64,000 bases of DNA from Hordeum vulgare subsp. vulgare (lineage: Eukaryota > Streptophyta > Magnoliopsida > Poales > Poaceae). Position 1 is the first letter of the stretch. The number at the start of each line of letters is the position of its first letter. Where the stretch lies: assembly GCF_904849725.1 (NCBI RefSeq), contig NC_058521.1, positions 556,470,176-556,534,175 on the forward strand. Direction: 5' to 3'. Made by a program: the position numbers and the translations under genes. Shown here piece by piece: positions 8,340-19,266 of the stretch. Below the pieces are notes generated by a model. It saw nothing but the letters and a program-made list of their open reading frames with translations. It was not told the DNA's origin and searched no databases.

Positions 8340-11300
8340 TGAATCAAATCTGCAAAATGAAAATAAGAAAGTTAGAAGAAGAAGAAGAATAAAACGAAGA
8401 AGAATAAAACTAGAATCAGAGGGAAAAGGAGGAGAAGACTAGAAGAAGAAGGAGAAGAAGAAGGAGGAGGATAAGAAGGTGGAGATGATCATTTTGGACG
8501 GAGATACGCCAAGTTATGATCTAACCAAGGTTCTTGTGCTATTTTTGACCTAACTAAGCTAATTATGTCATAAGTGAGCTAAATAACCTAATTATGTCAT
8601 TTCGGACGATAATTAGCTAAGTATGTCATTTTGGAGAATAAAACTAGAAGCAGAAGAAGGAGGACGAGGAGAAGACTAGAAGAAGGAGGACGAGGAGAAG
8701 ACTAGAAGAAGGAGGAGAAGAATAATAAGGAGGAAAAGAAAAAGGTGAAGATGATTACTTATCTCGTTTTGAGCTGATTATGTCATTTTGGAGGGAGATA
8801 CGCTAAGTTATGAGCTAACCAAGGTTCTTGTGCTATTTGTGACTGAACTAAGCTAATTATGTCATAAGTGAGCTAAATAAGCAAATTATGTAATTTTGGA
8901 AGATAATTAGCTAAGTATGTCATTTTGGAGAATAAAACTAGAAGCACAAGAAGGAGGAGGAGAAGGCTAGAAGAAGGAGGAGGAGAAGAAGAAGGTGAAG
9001 ATGATTATTTATCTTGGTTTGAGCTTGTTATGTCATTTTGGTGGGAGATACGCTAAGTTATGAGCTAACCAAAGTTCTTGTGCTAGTTTTGACCTAAGTA
9101 AGCTAATTATGTCATACATGAGCTAAATAAGCTAACTATGTCATTTTGGAGTGTAATTTGCTAAGTATGTCATTTTGGAGAATAAAATTAGAATCACAAG
9201 AACGAGGAGGAGAAGACTTGAAGAAGGAGGAGAAGAAGAAGGTGAAGATGATTACTTATCTTGTTTTGAGGTTATTATGTCATTTTGGAGGGAGATACGA
9301 TAAGTTATGAGCTAACCAAGGTTCTTGTGCTATTTTTGACCTAACTAAGCTAATTATGTCATAAGTGGGCTAAATAAGCAAATTATGTCATTTTGGAGGA
9401 TAATTATCTAAGTATGTCATTTTGGAGAATAAAACTAGAAGTCGGAGAACGGGGAGGAGGAGAAGACTAGAAGAAGGAGGAGGAGAAGAAGAAGGAGATG
9501 ATTAATTATCTTGTTTTCAGCTTATTATGTCATTTGGAGGGATATACGCTAAGTTGTGTGCTAACCAAGATACTTGTGCTATTTTTGACCTTAGTAAGCT
9601 AGTTATGTCAAAGTGAGCTAAATAACCTAATTATATTATTTTGGAGGATAATTAGCTCAGTATGTCTTTTTGAAGAATCAAACTAGAAGGAGAAGAAGAA
9701 GACTAGAAGAACGGGGAGAAGAAGGAGGAGGAGAAGAAGAAGGTGAAGATTATTACTTATCTTGTTTTGAGCTTATTATGTCATTTTGGAGGGAGATACG
9801 CAAAGTTATTATCTAACCAAGGTTCTTATGATATTTTTATCCTAACTAGGCTAATTATATCATAAGTGAGCTAAATAATCTAATTATGTCATTTTGGAGG
9901 ATAATTAGCTAAGTATGTCATTTTTGGAGAATAAAACTAGAAGCAGAAGGAGGAGTAGGAGTAGAAGACTAGAAGAAGGAGGAGAAGAAGAAGGTGAAGA
10001 AGATTACTTATCTTGTTTTGAGCTTATTAGGTCATTTTAGAGGGAGATACGCTAAGTTATGAGCTAACCAACGTTCTTGTGCTATTTTTGACATAACTAA
10101 GCTAATTATGTCTTAAGTGAGCTAAATAAGCTAATTATGTCATTTTGGAGGGTAATTAGCTAAGTATGTGATTTTGGAGAATAAAACTAGAAGCAGAAGA
10201 AGGAGTAGGAGGAGAAGACTAGAAGAAGGAGGTGAAGAAGAAGAAGGAGGAGAAGAAGAAGGTGAAGACTTATCTTGTTTTGTGCTTATTATGGGCCAGT
10301 TCTTTTGCAGCTTTTTCAGCTTTTTGTGAAATTTAGCAAGAGGCCCAAAAGAACTCGAATTGGATTGTTGGGCTTAACTTATTTTCACCTCCTTCTCCTT
10401 CATAATGGAACTAAGCGGTGGTAGACCAGCTTCCCATAGAAGCCACTTACAAACGAAGTTGTATATGTTGTTTCCCCTCGAGCTAGCACAAATTACTGGC
10501 AAAATGCCACCGCACTACCGACCACGTACCCGACCGAAAAAATGTGATGATCGCGTGCGCGAACAGGAGAGCCCGTCCCGATAAAGATCCATCGTCGCCG
10601 CCACACTTCGATCCACAGCCGCCGCCACTAGGGCCACCCTCGCCGGTAAACGCGAGAGGTTTCATCTGCCGCACGTCCTCCCCACCACCTCACGTGACGC
10701 CGCCGCACGTCCACCCTGCCACCAGGCCTCGCCATTCACCTTTCATCCATCGGAGCACGGACACCGACGAGCTCCGCCAGCATAGTTGGCCTCAGGCATG
10801 TGAGCCCACTGGCGGAAGGACCTCCGACAAGATCTTGCCTCCCCCCCCCCGCTTCTCCGCAACCCCGCATTGGCCGCTCTTGAGCTAGCTTCGGTGTTGT
10901 CAATTTCGCATGTAAGGTGTTTGGACCATTGCCTACAAGCCTTTTTTACGTATAGTTCAAGGGTATTACAGACTATTCACCTTACATATGAGAAAATAAG
11001 TTAGATGATCGAAAGTGAAAAGAATTGGATGACTTATTTCCATAGACTTAATTTCACAGTAGCTTTTCTGGGGCTTATTTCCAAAGCAGCTTATATCCAA
11101 ACATGTACTCAAAAGAACTAGCCCTATGTCATTTTGGAGGGAGATACTCTAAGTTATGAGCTAACCAAGGTTCTTGTGCTATTTTTGACCTAACTAGCCT
11201 AATTATGTCATAAGTGAGCTAAATAAGCTAATTATATCATTTTGGAGGGTAATTAGCTAAGTATGTCATTTTAGATAATAGAACTAGAAGAAGAAGGAGG

Positions 11301-11626
11301 AGGAGGAGGAGAAGACTAGAAGAAGGAGGAGAAGAAGAAGGAGGAGGAGAAGAAGAAGGTGAAGATGATTACTTCTCTTTTTAGCGTATTATGTCATTTT
11401 TGGTAGGAGATACGCTAAGTTATGAGCTAACCAAGGTTCTTGTGCTATTTTTGAGCTAACTAAGCTAGTTATGTCATAAGTGAGCTAAATAAGCTAATTA
11501 TGTCATTTTGGAGGATAATTAGCTAAGTATTTCATTTTGGAGAATAAAACTAGAAGTAGAAGGAGGAGGAGGAGAAGACTAGAAGGAAGAGAAGAAGAAT
11601 AAGGAGCAGAAGAAGAAGGTGAAGAT
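8340..11626. repeat. Tandem array of ~250-300 bp units (about nine copies)
   Basis: The marker CTAAGTTATGAGCTAACC, with minor changes, recurs near 8504, 8803, 9051, 9297, 9546, 9799, 10049, 11150 and 11413. Each unit joins a homopurine block (GAAGAAGGAGGAG type) to a block of TTATGTCATTTTGGAG and AGCTAATTATGTCAT repeats. The large gap after 10049 is explained by the element inserted at 10293-11124. No protein is encoded. Confidence 0.85.
10293..11124. mobile_element. Harbinger/Tourist-like non-autonomous element (832 bp)
   Basis: Inverted ends GGGCCAGTTCTTTTG (10293) and CAAAAGAACTAGCCC (to 11124) match at 14 of 15 positions. The host array gives the empty site, which shows a 3-bp duplication TAT (10290-10292 and 11125-11127). 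A GGGCC start and 3-bp duplication fit PIF/Harbinger, although TAT is not the usual TTA/TAA. The middle (10480-10890) is GC-rich and Pro/His-rich in translation, like a captured exon or 5' leader, with no recognised domain. Confidence 0.7.
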
Positions 11627-11746
11627 TGAAAATGCGTTATATCGACTAGAGGGGGGTGAATAGGAGATTTTTAGAATTTCATCAATGAGGAAATTCCTCA
11701 CTGATGACTAACTTGCAGCGGAAACAACAAAGGATCAGGGGTGCAA

Positions 11747-11802
11747 AGTATCACTACAACAGTTTTCAAGTTGAGAAATATGAAAAACAATTTTCACATT
11801 AC
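11747..11802. other. Target duplication AGTAT plus 51 unexplained bases before the Gypsy A LTR
   Basis: AGTAT at 11747-11751 matches AGTAT directly after the 3' LTR (24009-24013), but the 5' LTR only starts at 11803. The 51 bases between start CACTACAACAG. They are neither LTR nor clearly host sequence. Confidence 0.5.
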
Positions 11803-14800
11803 TGTTACGTCTCCATCGTATCTACTTTTCCAAACTCTTTTGCCCTTGTTTTGGACTCCAATTTGCAAGACTTGAATGGAACTAACCCGGAATGACGCTG
11901 TTTTCAGCAGAATTGCCATGGTGTTGTTTTTGCGCGTAAATAAAAGTTCTCGGGATTACGTGGAAACTTCCAAGGATTTTTTGTGCAATATATAAAAAAT
12001 AATGGCGCTAGAATTACCTGGAGACACGAAGCCAGGAGCCCACAAGCCCAGGAGGCGCCCCCCTAGGTCGCGCCTGGCAGGCTTGTGAGGCCCTCGTGGC
12101 TCCGCAGCCTCCACCTCCAGCTCTATATTGTTGGGGAACGTCGCATGGGAAACAAAAATTTTCCTACGCGCACAAAGACCTATCATGGTGATGTCCATCT
12201 ACGAGAGGGGATGAGTGATCTATGTACCCTTGTAGATTGTACAGCAGAAGCGTTAGAGAACGCGGTTGATGTAGTGGAACGTCCTCACGTCCCTCGATCC
12301 GCCCCGCGAACAATCCAGCGATCAGTCCCACGATCTAGTACCGAACGGACGGCACCTCCGCGTTCAGCACACGTACAGCTGGACGATGATCTCGGCCTTC
12401 TTGATCCAGCAAGAGAGACGGAGAGGTAGAAGAGTTCTCCGGCAGCGTGATGGCGCTCCGGAGGTTGGTGATGACCTTGTCTCAGCAGGGCTCCGCCCGA
12501 GCTCCGCAGAAACGCGATCTAGAGGAAAAACCGTGGAGGTATGTGGTCGGGCAGCCGTGAGAAAGTCGTCTCAAATCAGCCCTAAAACCTCCGTATATAT
12601 AGGTGGGAGGGAGGGGGCCCTTGCCTTGGGGTCCAAGGACCCTCAAGGAGTCGGCCGAGCCAAGGGGGAGGACTCTCCCCCCCCCAAACCGAGTTGGACT
12701 AGGTTTGGTGGGAGGGAGTCCCCCTCCCTTCCCACCTCCTCCCTCTTTTTTTTTCTTTTCCTTTGATTTCTTATCCTTGGCGCATAGGCCCCTCTTGGGC
12801 TGTCCCACCAGCCCACTAAGGGCTGGTGCGCCACCCTCATAGCCTATGGGCTTCCCCGGGGTGGGTTGCCCCCCCCCCCCCCCCCGTGAACTCCCAGAAC
12901 CCATTCGTCATTCCCGGTACATTCCCGGTAACTCCGAAAACCTTCCGGTAATCAAATGAGGTCATCCTATATATCAATCTTCATTTCCGGATCATTCCGG
13001 AAACCCTCGTGACGTCTGTGATCTCATCCGGGACTCCAAACAACATTCGGTAACCAACCATATAACTCAAATACGCATAAAACAACGTCGAACCTTAAGT
13101 GTGCAGACCCTGCGGGTTCGAGAACTATGTAGACATGACCCGAGAGACTCCTCGGTCAATATCCAATAGCGGGACCTGGATGCCCATATTGGATCCTACA
13201 TATTCTACGAAGATCTTATCGTTCGAACCTCAGTGCCAAGGATTCGTATAATCCCGTATGTCATTCCCTTTGTCCTTCGGTATGTTACTTGCCCGAGATT
13301 CGATCGTCAGTATCCGCATACCTATTTCAATCTCGTTTACCGGCAAGTCTCTTTACTCGTTCCGTAATACAAGATCCCGCAACTTACACTAAGTTACATT
13401 GCTTACAAGGCTTGTGTGTGATGTTGCATTACCAAGTGGGCCCCGAGATACCTCTCCGTCACACGGAGTGACAAATCCCAGTCTTGATCCATACTAACTC
13501 AACTAACACCTTCGGAGATACCTGTAGAGCATCTTTATAGTCACCCAGTTACGTTGCGACGTTTGATACACACAAAGCATTCCTCCGGTGTCAGTGAGTT
13601 ATATGATCTCATGGTCATAGGAATAAATACTTGACACGCAGAAAACAGTAGCAACAAAATGACACGATCAACATGCTACGTCTATTAGTTTGGGTCTAGT
13701 CCATCACGTGATTCTACCAATGACGTGATCCAGTTATCAAGCAACAACACCTTGTTCATAATCAGAAGACACTGACTATCATTGATCAACTGGCTAGCCA
13801 ACTAGAGGCATGCTAGGGACGGTGTTTTGTCTATGTATCCACACATGTAAATGAGTCTTCATTCAATACAATTATAGCATGGATAATAAACTATTATCTT
13901 GATACAGGAATTATAATAATAACTATACATTTATTATTGCCTCTAGGGCATAATTCCAACATATATATTCTCTCTTGCCTAGAAAAAATTAAGAGAGAAG
14001 AGTTGATCGCGTTTCACGACACGGAACTGCCGCCACCACCTGTTCTTCCTCTGGAGGGCAGATCTGGAGTCCGTTCTGGGCTCCGGAGAGGGGAAATCGA
14101 CGCCGTCGTCATCACCAACCATCCTTCCTCGCCAATTCCATGATGCTCTTCATCGTTCGTGAGTAATCTCATCGTAGGCTTGCTGGACGGTGATGAGTTG
14201 GATGAGATCTATCATGTAATCGAGTTAGTTTTGATAGGGTTTGATCCCTAGTATCCACTATGTTCTAAGATTGATGTTGCTACTACTTTGCTATGCTTAA
14301 TGCTTGTCACTAGGGCCCGAGTGCCATGATTTCAGATCTGAACCTATTATTTTTTCATCAATATATGTGTGTTCTCGATCCTATCTTGTAAGTTGTAGTC
14401 ACCTACTATGTGTTATGACCAGGCAACCCAGGAGTGACAATAACCGAAACCACTCCCGAAGATGACCATAGTATGAGGAGTTCACATATTCACTATGTGC
14501 TAATGCTTTGTTCCGGTTCTCTATTAAAAGGAGACCTTAATATCCCTTAGTTTCCATTAGGACCCCGCTGCCACGGGAGGGATGGACAATAGATGTCATG
14601 CAAGTTCTTTTCCATAAGCATGTATTACTAAATACGGAATACATGCCTACATTACATTGACAAACTGGAGCTAGTTACATATCATCCTATGTTATAACTT
14701 TTACATGACGAATGTCATCCGACATAATTATCCATCACCGATCCAATGCCTACGAGTTTTTCCTACTGGTCCTTGCTAAGTTACTTCACCGCTACTGCTG

Positions 14801-15050
14801 TCACTACTGATACTGTTACCGCTAGTGCTGTCACCACTGCTACTGTTACCGCTGCTACCGTTACTATCATAGTACTTTGCTACTGAAACTCTGTTGCAGA
14901 TACTAAGTCTTTTAGGTGTGGTTGAATTGACAACTCAACTGCTAATACTCGAGAATATTCTTTGGCTTCCCCTTGTGTCGAACCAACAAATTTGGGTTGA
15001 ATACTCTACCCTCGAAAACTGTTGCGATCCCCTATACTTGTGGGTTATCA
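11803..15050 (+). repeat. 5' LTR of Gypsy A, interrupted by a solo Angela LTR
   Basis: Pieces 11803-12128 and 13967-15050 align with the intact 3' LTR (22600-24008). The first bases are TGTTACG rather than TGATACG. The TATA region CTCTATATATTC was cut by the Angela insertion. The end GGGTTATCA is at 15050. Confidence 0.85.
12129..13961 (-). mobile_element. Solo LTR of the BARE-1/Angela/WIS family
   Basis: On the minus strand it starts TGTTGGAATTATGCCC at 13961 and ends GTTCCCCAACA at 12129 (1,833 bp), matching both LTRs of the complete Angela at 39753-48588. The 5-bp duplication TATAT (12124-12128 and 13962-13966) shows it is an intact insertion reduced to a solo LTR by LTR-LTR recombination. 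It contains a poly-C tract near 12861-12883. Confidence 0.92.
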
Positions 15051-15061
15051 AGACCTTTTTC

Positions 15062-15080
15062 TGGCGCTGTTGCCGGGGAG
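15062..15080 (+). other. Primer-binding site region of Gypsy A
   Basis: TGGCGCTGTTGCCGGGGAG lies 12 bases after the LTR end. The TGGCGCCGTTGCCGGGG type is the usual tRNA-primer site in Triticeae Athila-like elements. Confidence 0.75.
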
Positions 15081-15129
15081 GCATAGCTCTATTCTCTAAG
15101 TCACTTGGGATTTACGTCTGTTGATCACT

Positions 15130-17669
15130 ATGAGGAATCCGAGAGATCCAAAAACTAAAGTCTTGCCCTCAACTACGAGGACAGGTAAGAAACTGCCATC
15201 TAGCTCTGCACTTGATTCACCTTCAGTTATGAGTAAATTTGCGACACCACCACCTATTGGTAATTCTGATATGTCGCCTGTGCTTGATGATGATGCTTCT
15301 GCTATCCATGATGCTTATGATCACTGTTCAAGAATTCGTCTAATTAACCAGTTAACTTGCCAGTTAACCGCTACTCTTAGGGTGACCGAATCGAATAACG
15401 CCTATTCATCGTGTTAACTTGTCATGCTGATTAATTGGCCAGTTAGACCGATTAATGAGTTGTCATACCGATTAATTAGTTGTGAGACTGATTAATCACT
15501 ACTGGCCTATTAACTGGTGGGCAAACGAAACCCAAAATTTTGGCACATAATGCCTCCCACACCCTCTTTCTACTAAATACCTAGGGTTTGGCCCTCCTCG
15601 TGCTTCCTCATGCTCCTTTCATCCCCTCCTAACCTGGCTGGTGGCTAGTCGTGTTCTCACCAGTGTCAGTCTCCACACTACACCTGAAAGATCTACTTGC
15701 TCCGCCATTCTGGTCGCTTGCCTCGACCCCACCCCCCTTGGACAATCCCCATCCTCTCCCATGGGATTCTCCCCAATCTCTTCCTCAATGGCGTCACCTG
15801 CAGGCAAGGTACTACCATCTTCGCCCCATACCTTACTAGAGAATCCAGCATTCATATATTAGTAGATTATGAATTACAATTTTGTAGATGGATGGATGAA
15901 ACTGTTGGTTTTGGTTGTTATGTGTAGTATATTATGTGATGTATGTTAGCAAGCATATGGATAAGTTTAAATGTTTAACTGCTCAATTTGAATTTTAAGA
16001 TTTCATATATTTAGATGTATAGCGATTATTAATTTTACCTCCTATCTATTTTTTATATGCCTACAATAGAATATTTTTGGTATATTACATAGCTAGGTGC
16101 ATGGAATTATGGTATGATACATAAAAAATTTAGATATAAGTTGGCAAGTTTCTGTTTAATCTACCAATTAATGGTCGACCGATTAATCCAGTTAATAGGC
16201 CGATTCACCGATTAATCGCTACTCCCAAGCCGACCGAGCAGCTACCAGTTACCGATTTCTTGAACAATGCTTATGATGATGCTTTGCTTTATAATGATTT
16301 GCCACTGGGTGCATTTCTTGATGCAAAAATTGCTAGAGTTACTGCTGAATGTGATGGTACTTCTGAAACTGATGAAATTGTTGAAGTAGAACCTGTTGTT
16401 ACACCTGTTAGACCTAGCTCTCCTAGATATGAATTGCCTGATATAGCTAAGGGTTATGTTATGGAGCGAGAGGTAGCTGAAGACTTTCTTGCTTGTAAGG
16501 GTAGCTATGATCTTGAAAATTTACTACGCAAGCGGAAAGAAAAATCTCTGAATGCTAGAATGAAATATGATCCTAAGTGTGCTACTTCGCCCATCTTTGT
16601 TACTGATAAGGATTATGAATTCTCTATCGATCCTGGGTTAATCACTTTGGTTGAATCTGATCCTTTTCATGGTTATGAGTCTGATACGGTTGTAGCACAT
16701 CTTACTAAGCTGAATGATATAGCCACCCTATTCACGGATGAGGATAAAAATCGCCATTACTATATCCTTAAGTTGTTTCCTCTCTCACTAAAGGGTGATG
16801 CTAAGCCTTGGTTTACTTCTCTTGCTCCTGGTTGTGTGCGTAGTCCCCAGGATATGATATACTACTTCTCTGAGAAATATTTTCCTGCCCATAAGAAACA
16901 AGTTGCCTTGCAGGATTTATATTACTTTGTGCAAGTTGAAGAAGAGAGTCTCCCACAAGCTTGGGGGAGGCTTGTCCAGTTACTTAATGCTTTTCCTGAT
17001 CACCCTCTTCAGAAGAATGAAATACTTGATATCTTTTATAATGGACTAACCGATGTTTCTAGGGACCACCTAGATAGTTGTGCTGGTAGTGTTTTCAGGG
17101 AAAGAACTGTCGAACAAGCTGAAATTCTATTGAATAATATCTTGAGCAATGATAATGCTTGGACTATTCCCGAACCACCTCCGAAGCCAACTCCGAAGAA
17201 AAGAGGTATTCTATTCCTCAGTTCTGAAGATATGCAAGAAGCAAAGAAATCTATGCAAGAGAAAGGTATTAAATCTGAAGGTGTTAAAAATCTACCACCT
17301 ATCGAAGAAATACATGGTCTTGATAACCCGACACAGGTAGTAGAGGTAAATTCTCTTCGTAGATTCAATGAGAGTGATATTCCTTATGATAAACCTGCTA
17401 GCTTATGCTTAGATGATTTTGATTACTTTGTTGCCAAACAACAAAGTTTCAATGATTATGTTAGCAGACAATTGAGACAAAATGCTTGTATGATTAATCA
17501 AATAAGTGCTTTTGTGGATAGAAATGTCAATGATCTTAAGCTTTTGAGTAAACATGCCTCCATGGTCACTACTCAAGTAGAACAAGTACTTAAGGCTCAA
17601 AATGACTTGCTCAATGAGTTGAATGACAATTCTGTTAGAGTTATCACCAGAGGTGGTAGAATGACTTAG
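15130..17669 (+). pseudogene. gag: Gypsy A gag, split by a Mutator-like element
   Basis: Gag forms the virus-like particle and packages RNA. The N-terminal exon (15130-15321) starts MRNPRDPKTKVLPS and reads into AIHDAYD. It is cut at 15322 by a Mutator-like element and resumes at 16269. The core capsid domain is visible around 16720-17130 (LFPLSLKGDAKPWFTSL, PQDMIYYFSEKYFPAHKK, SLPQAWGRLVQLL), followed by PPPKPTPKKRG and a coiled region (ND.KLLSKHASM). No CCHC knuckle is seen. A TAG at 17667-17669 (MT-stop-EPL) separates it from the protease part. In Gypsy B the same position is CAG, so the stop is a recent mutation and not a programmed one. The start was chosen because B has the homologous ATG at 49709. 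Confidence 0.8.
15322..16268. mobile_element. Mutator-like (MULE) non-autonomous element in gag
   Basis: Inverted ends CACTGTTCAAGAATTCG (left) and, read inverted, ATTGTTCAAGAAATCGG (right). The flanks GCTTATGAT at 15313-15321 and 16269-16277 give a 9-bp duplication (11 bp also possible), the size made by Mutator elements. Removing it rejoins the gag frame exactly as in Gypsy B. Subterminal regions are full of GATTAAT / ATTAATCGG and GTTAACTGG words. The middle (15540-15840) is GC-rich and leader-like. No transposase. Confidence 0.65.
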
Positions 17670-18821
17670 GAACCTTTGTATGCTGAGGGCCATCCTAAGA
17701 GAATTGAACAAGATTCTCAAGGAGTTAACACTGATGCACCTAGTCATCCTGGTATTAGGAAGAAAAAGAAAGATGATAGGAACTTGCATGCTAGCAAACC
17801 TGTTGTTGTTACACATGAGAATCCAAATGATGTCTCTGTTTCTGATGCCGAAACACAATCTGGTGATGAACATGAGCCTAGTGATAATATTGATAGTGGT
17901 GTTCATGTTGATGCTCAACCTAGTAATGATAAGGATGTGGAGATTGAACCTATTATTGATCTTGATAACCCACAACCTAAGAACAAGAGATACGATAAGA
18001 ATTACTTTACTGCTAGGAAGAATGGTAAAGAAAGCGAACCATGGGTTCAGAAACCCATACCCTTTCCTCCCAAACCATCCAAGAAAAAGGATGATGAGGA
18101 TTTTGAGAGCTTTGTTGAAATGATTAGACCTATCTTTTTGCAAATGTGTTTGACAGATATGCTCAAAATGTCTCCTTATGCTAAGTACATGAAAGATATT
18201 GTGACTAATAAAAGGAAGATACCTGGGGTTGAGATTTCCACCATGCTCGTTAATTACACCTTCAAGGGTGGGACTCCTAAGAAACTAGGTGATCCCGGAG
18301 TGCCCACTATACATTGCTCCACTAAAGGAAATTGTGTTAGAATTGCCTTTTGCGATCTTGGAGCTGGTGTTAGTGTTATGCCTCTCTCTTTATATCATAG
18401 ACTTGAATTGGATAAGTTGACACCTACTGAAATGTCTTTGCAAATGGCCGACAAATCAACTGCTTTTCCTATCGGCATTTGCGAGGATGTGCCTCTTGTA
18501 GTTGCGAACGTTACTATCTTAAGGGACTTGGTTATTCTGGATATTCCCAAGGATGATGCCATGGCGGTCATCCTTGGAAGACCCTTTTTAAACACTGCAG
18601 GTGCTGTTATTGATTGCAACAAAGGCAATGTCACTTTCCATGTTAATGGTAATGAGCACACGGTGCACTTTCCGAAGAAACAATATCGAGTTCATTGCAT
18701 CAATGCTATTGAGAAATCTTCATCGATTATTATTGGATGCTTTGAATGCCCTTTACCTACTGTCAAGATGAAGTATGATTTACTTGTTGGGGATATGCAC
18801 ATCCCCGTTGAGGTAACCTAG
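17670..18821 (+). CDS. Gypsy A gag C-terminus and retropepsin-like protease
   Basis: Continues the gag frame past the TAG at 17667. A charged linker with repeated Asp/Glu/Asn residues precedes a conserved block FVEMIRPIFLQMCL and then a retropepsin domain: CDLGAGVSVMPLSLY near 18352-18396 (the catalytic Asp in D-L-G-A form, as in Athila-type elements) and AVILGRPFLNTAG near 18562-18600 as the second half-site (ILGR). The frame ends with VKMKYDLLVGDMHIPVEVT and TAG/TGA context at 18819-18821. Normal Gypsy polyproteins continue here into RT; this one stops, and the same stop position is conserved in Gypsy B. This argues that lack of pol is a family trait and not a deletion in one copy. Confidence 0.85.
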   Translation, partial: EPLYAEGHPKRIEQDSQGVNTDAPSHPGIRKKKKDDRNLHASKPVVVTHENPNDVSVSDAETQSGDEHEPSDNIDSGVHVDAQPSNDKDVEIEPIIDLDNPQPKNKRYDKNYFTARKNGKESEPWVQKPIPFPPKPSKKKDDEDFESFVEMIRPIFLQMCLTDMLKMSPYAKYMKDIVTNKRKIPGVEISTMLVNYTFKGGTPKKLGDPGVPTIHCSTKGNCVRIAFCDLGAGVSVMPLSLYHRLELDKLTPTEMSLQMADKSTAFPIGICEDVPLVVANVTILRDLVILDIPKDDAMAVILGRPFLNTAGAVIDCNKGNVTFHVNGNEHTVHFPKKQYRVHCINAIEKSSSIIIGCFECPLPTVKMKYDLLVGDMHIPVEVT

Positions 18822-19044
18822 TGATTATTCGAAAATTCTCCGATTTTATGTGATTCAATTTTTTTTGTCAAGGAGACTTGATCAACCTCATTGACGGATT
18901 TCTTTTGATGAGCATGAGATGGATGAATTTGAAGTCACAACCTTCTGCTCCCAACTTTTACTTTCTGTTGTTTAGAAGAAAAAATGATAAATTTAGCTTT
19001 ATTTTCCCGTTTTCTGCTTTTTCCGTCCCTTAGAAAAACCACCC
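18822..19044. other. Spacer after the protease ORF in Gypsy A
   Basis: AT-rich; conserved with 52490-52714 of Gypsy B (for example TTGACGGATTTCTTT and GGATGAAT words). No coding signal. Confidence 0.6.
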
Positions 19045-19266
19045 GAAAATAAAAGTTCTTCAAATGCCCTGAAATTCAAGTATGATTTTTTCTGGAATAT
19101 TTGAAAATTTCTAAGATAGAAAGCTAGTCAGGGGGATGCACCAGTGGGCCACAACCCCAGGAGGCGCAGGCACCCCCCTGACCGCGCTTGGCAGGCTTGT
19201 GGGTCCCACGTAGCCCCCTCCACTTATTCCAGCTCCCATCTCCTTCTTCTACCTCCAGAAAAAAAT
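19045..19266 (+). promoter_or_regulatory. Internal U3-like segment upstream of ORF2 (Gypsy A)
   Basis: This block resembles the LTR U3 from AATAAAAGTTCT through a CAGTGGGCCACAA, a C-rich GGAGGCGC / CCCCCTG run, TTGGCAGGCTTGTGGG and CCCACG to CTCCAGAAAAAA. The LTR counterparts are 11935-12128 and 39395-39605. At the place where the LTR has its TATA box (CTCTATATATTC) the internal copy has CTCCCATCTCC, so no TATA box is present. A homologous segment sits at the same place in Gypsy B (52715-52934). Promoter activity for ORF2 is inferred only. Confidence 0.6.

Larger units (their letters stand above)
7182..11626. mobile_element. Second CACTA transposon, left part visible
   Basis: It starts CACTACAGGAATCC at 7182 and is followed by about 750 bp of subterminal repeats built from CTTTGCCGTC/GACGGCAAAG in both orientations. 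A long tandem array (8340-11626) follows. The other terminus is not seen because a Maximus-like element is inserted at 11627. No transposase is visible. Arrays of GACGGCAAAG-type repeats next to CACTAC are typical of grass CACTA elements. Confidence 0.75.

Noticed and set aside
10544..10888. Pro/His-rich ORF as a host gene
   Set aside because: GC-rich cargo of a small Harbinger-like element; no domain and no supporting structure beyond composition.
8340..11626. Regular repeat array as CRISPR-like
   Set aside because: Units are 250-300 bp, variable, without short palindromic repeats and unique spacers, and the genome is a plant's.
11752..11762. CACTACAACAG as a CACTA terminus
   Set aside because: Only 51 bases separate it from the Gypsy LTR and no subterminal repeats or inverted partner are seen.
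12386..12904. Overlapping ORFs on both strands near 12.4-12.9 kb
   Set aside because: They lie in the GC-rich part and poly-C tract of the Angela solo LTR and recur in both other Angela LTRs.
17409..18143. 244-codon minus-strand ORF opposite gag
   Set aside because: Shadow frame of the gag/protease coding strand; Ile/Asn-rich as expected from reading GAT/AAT codons backwards.
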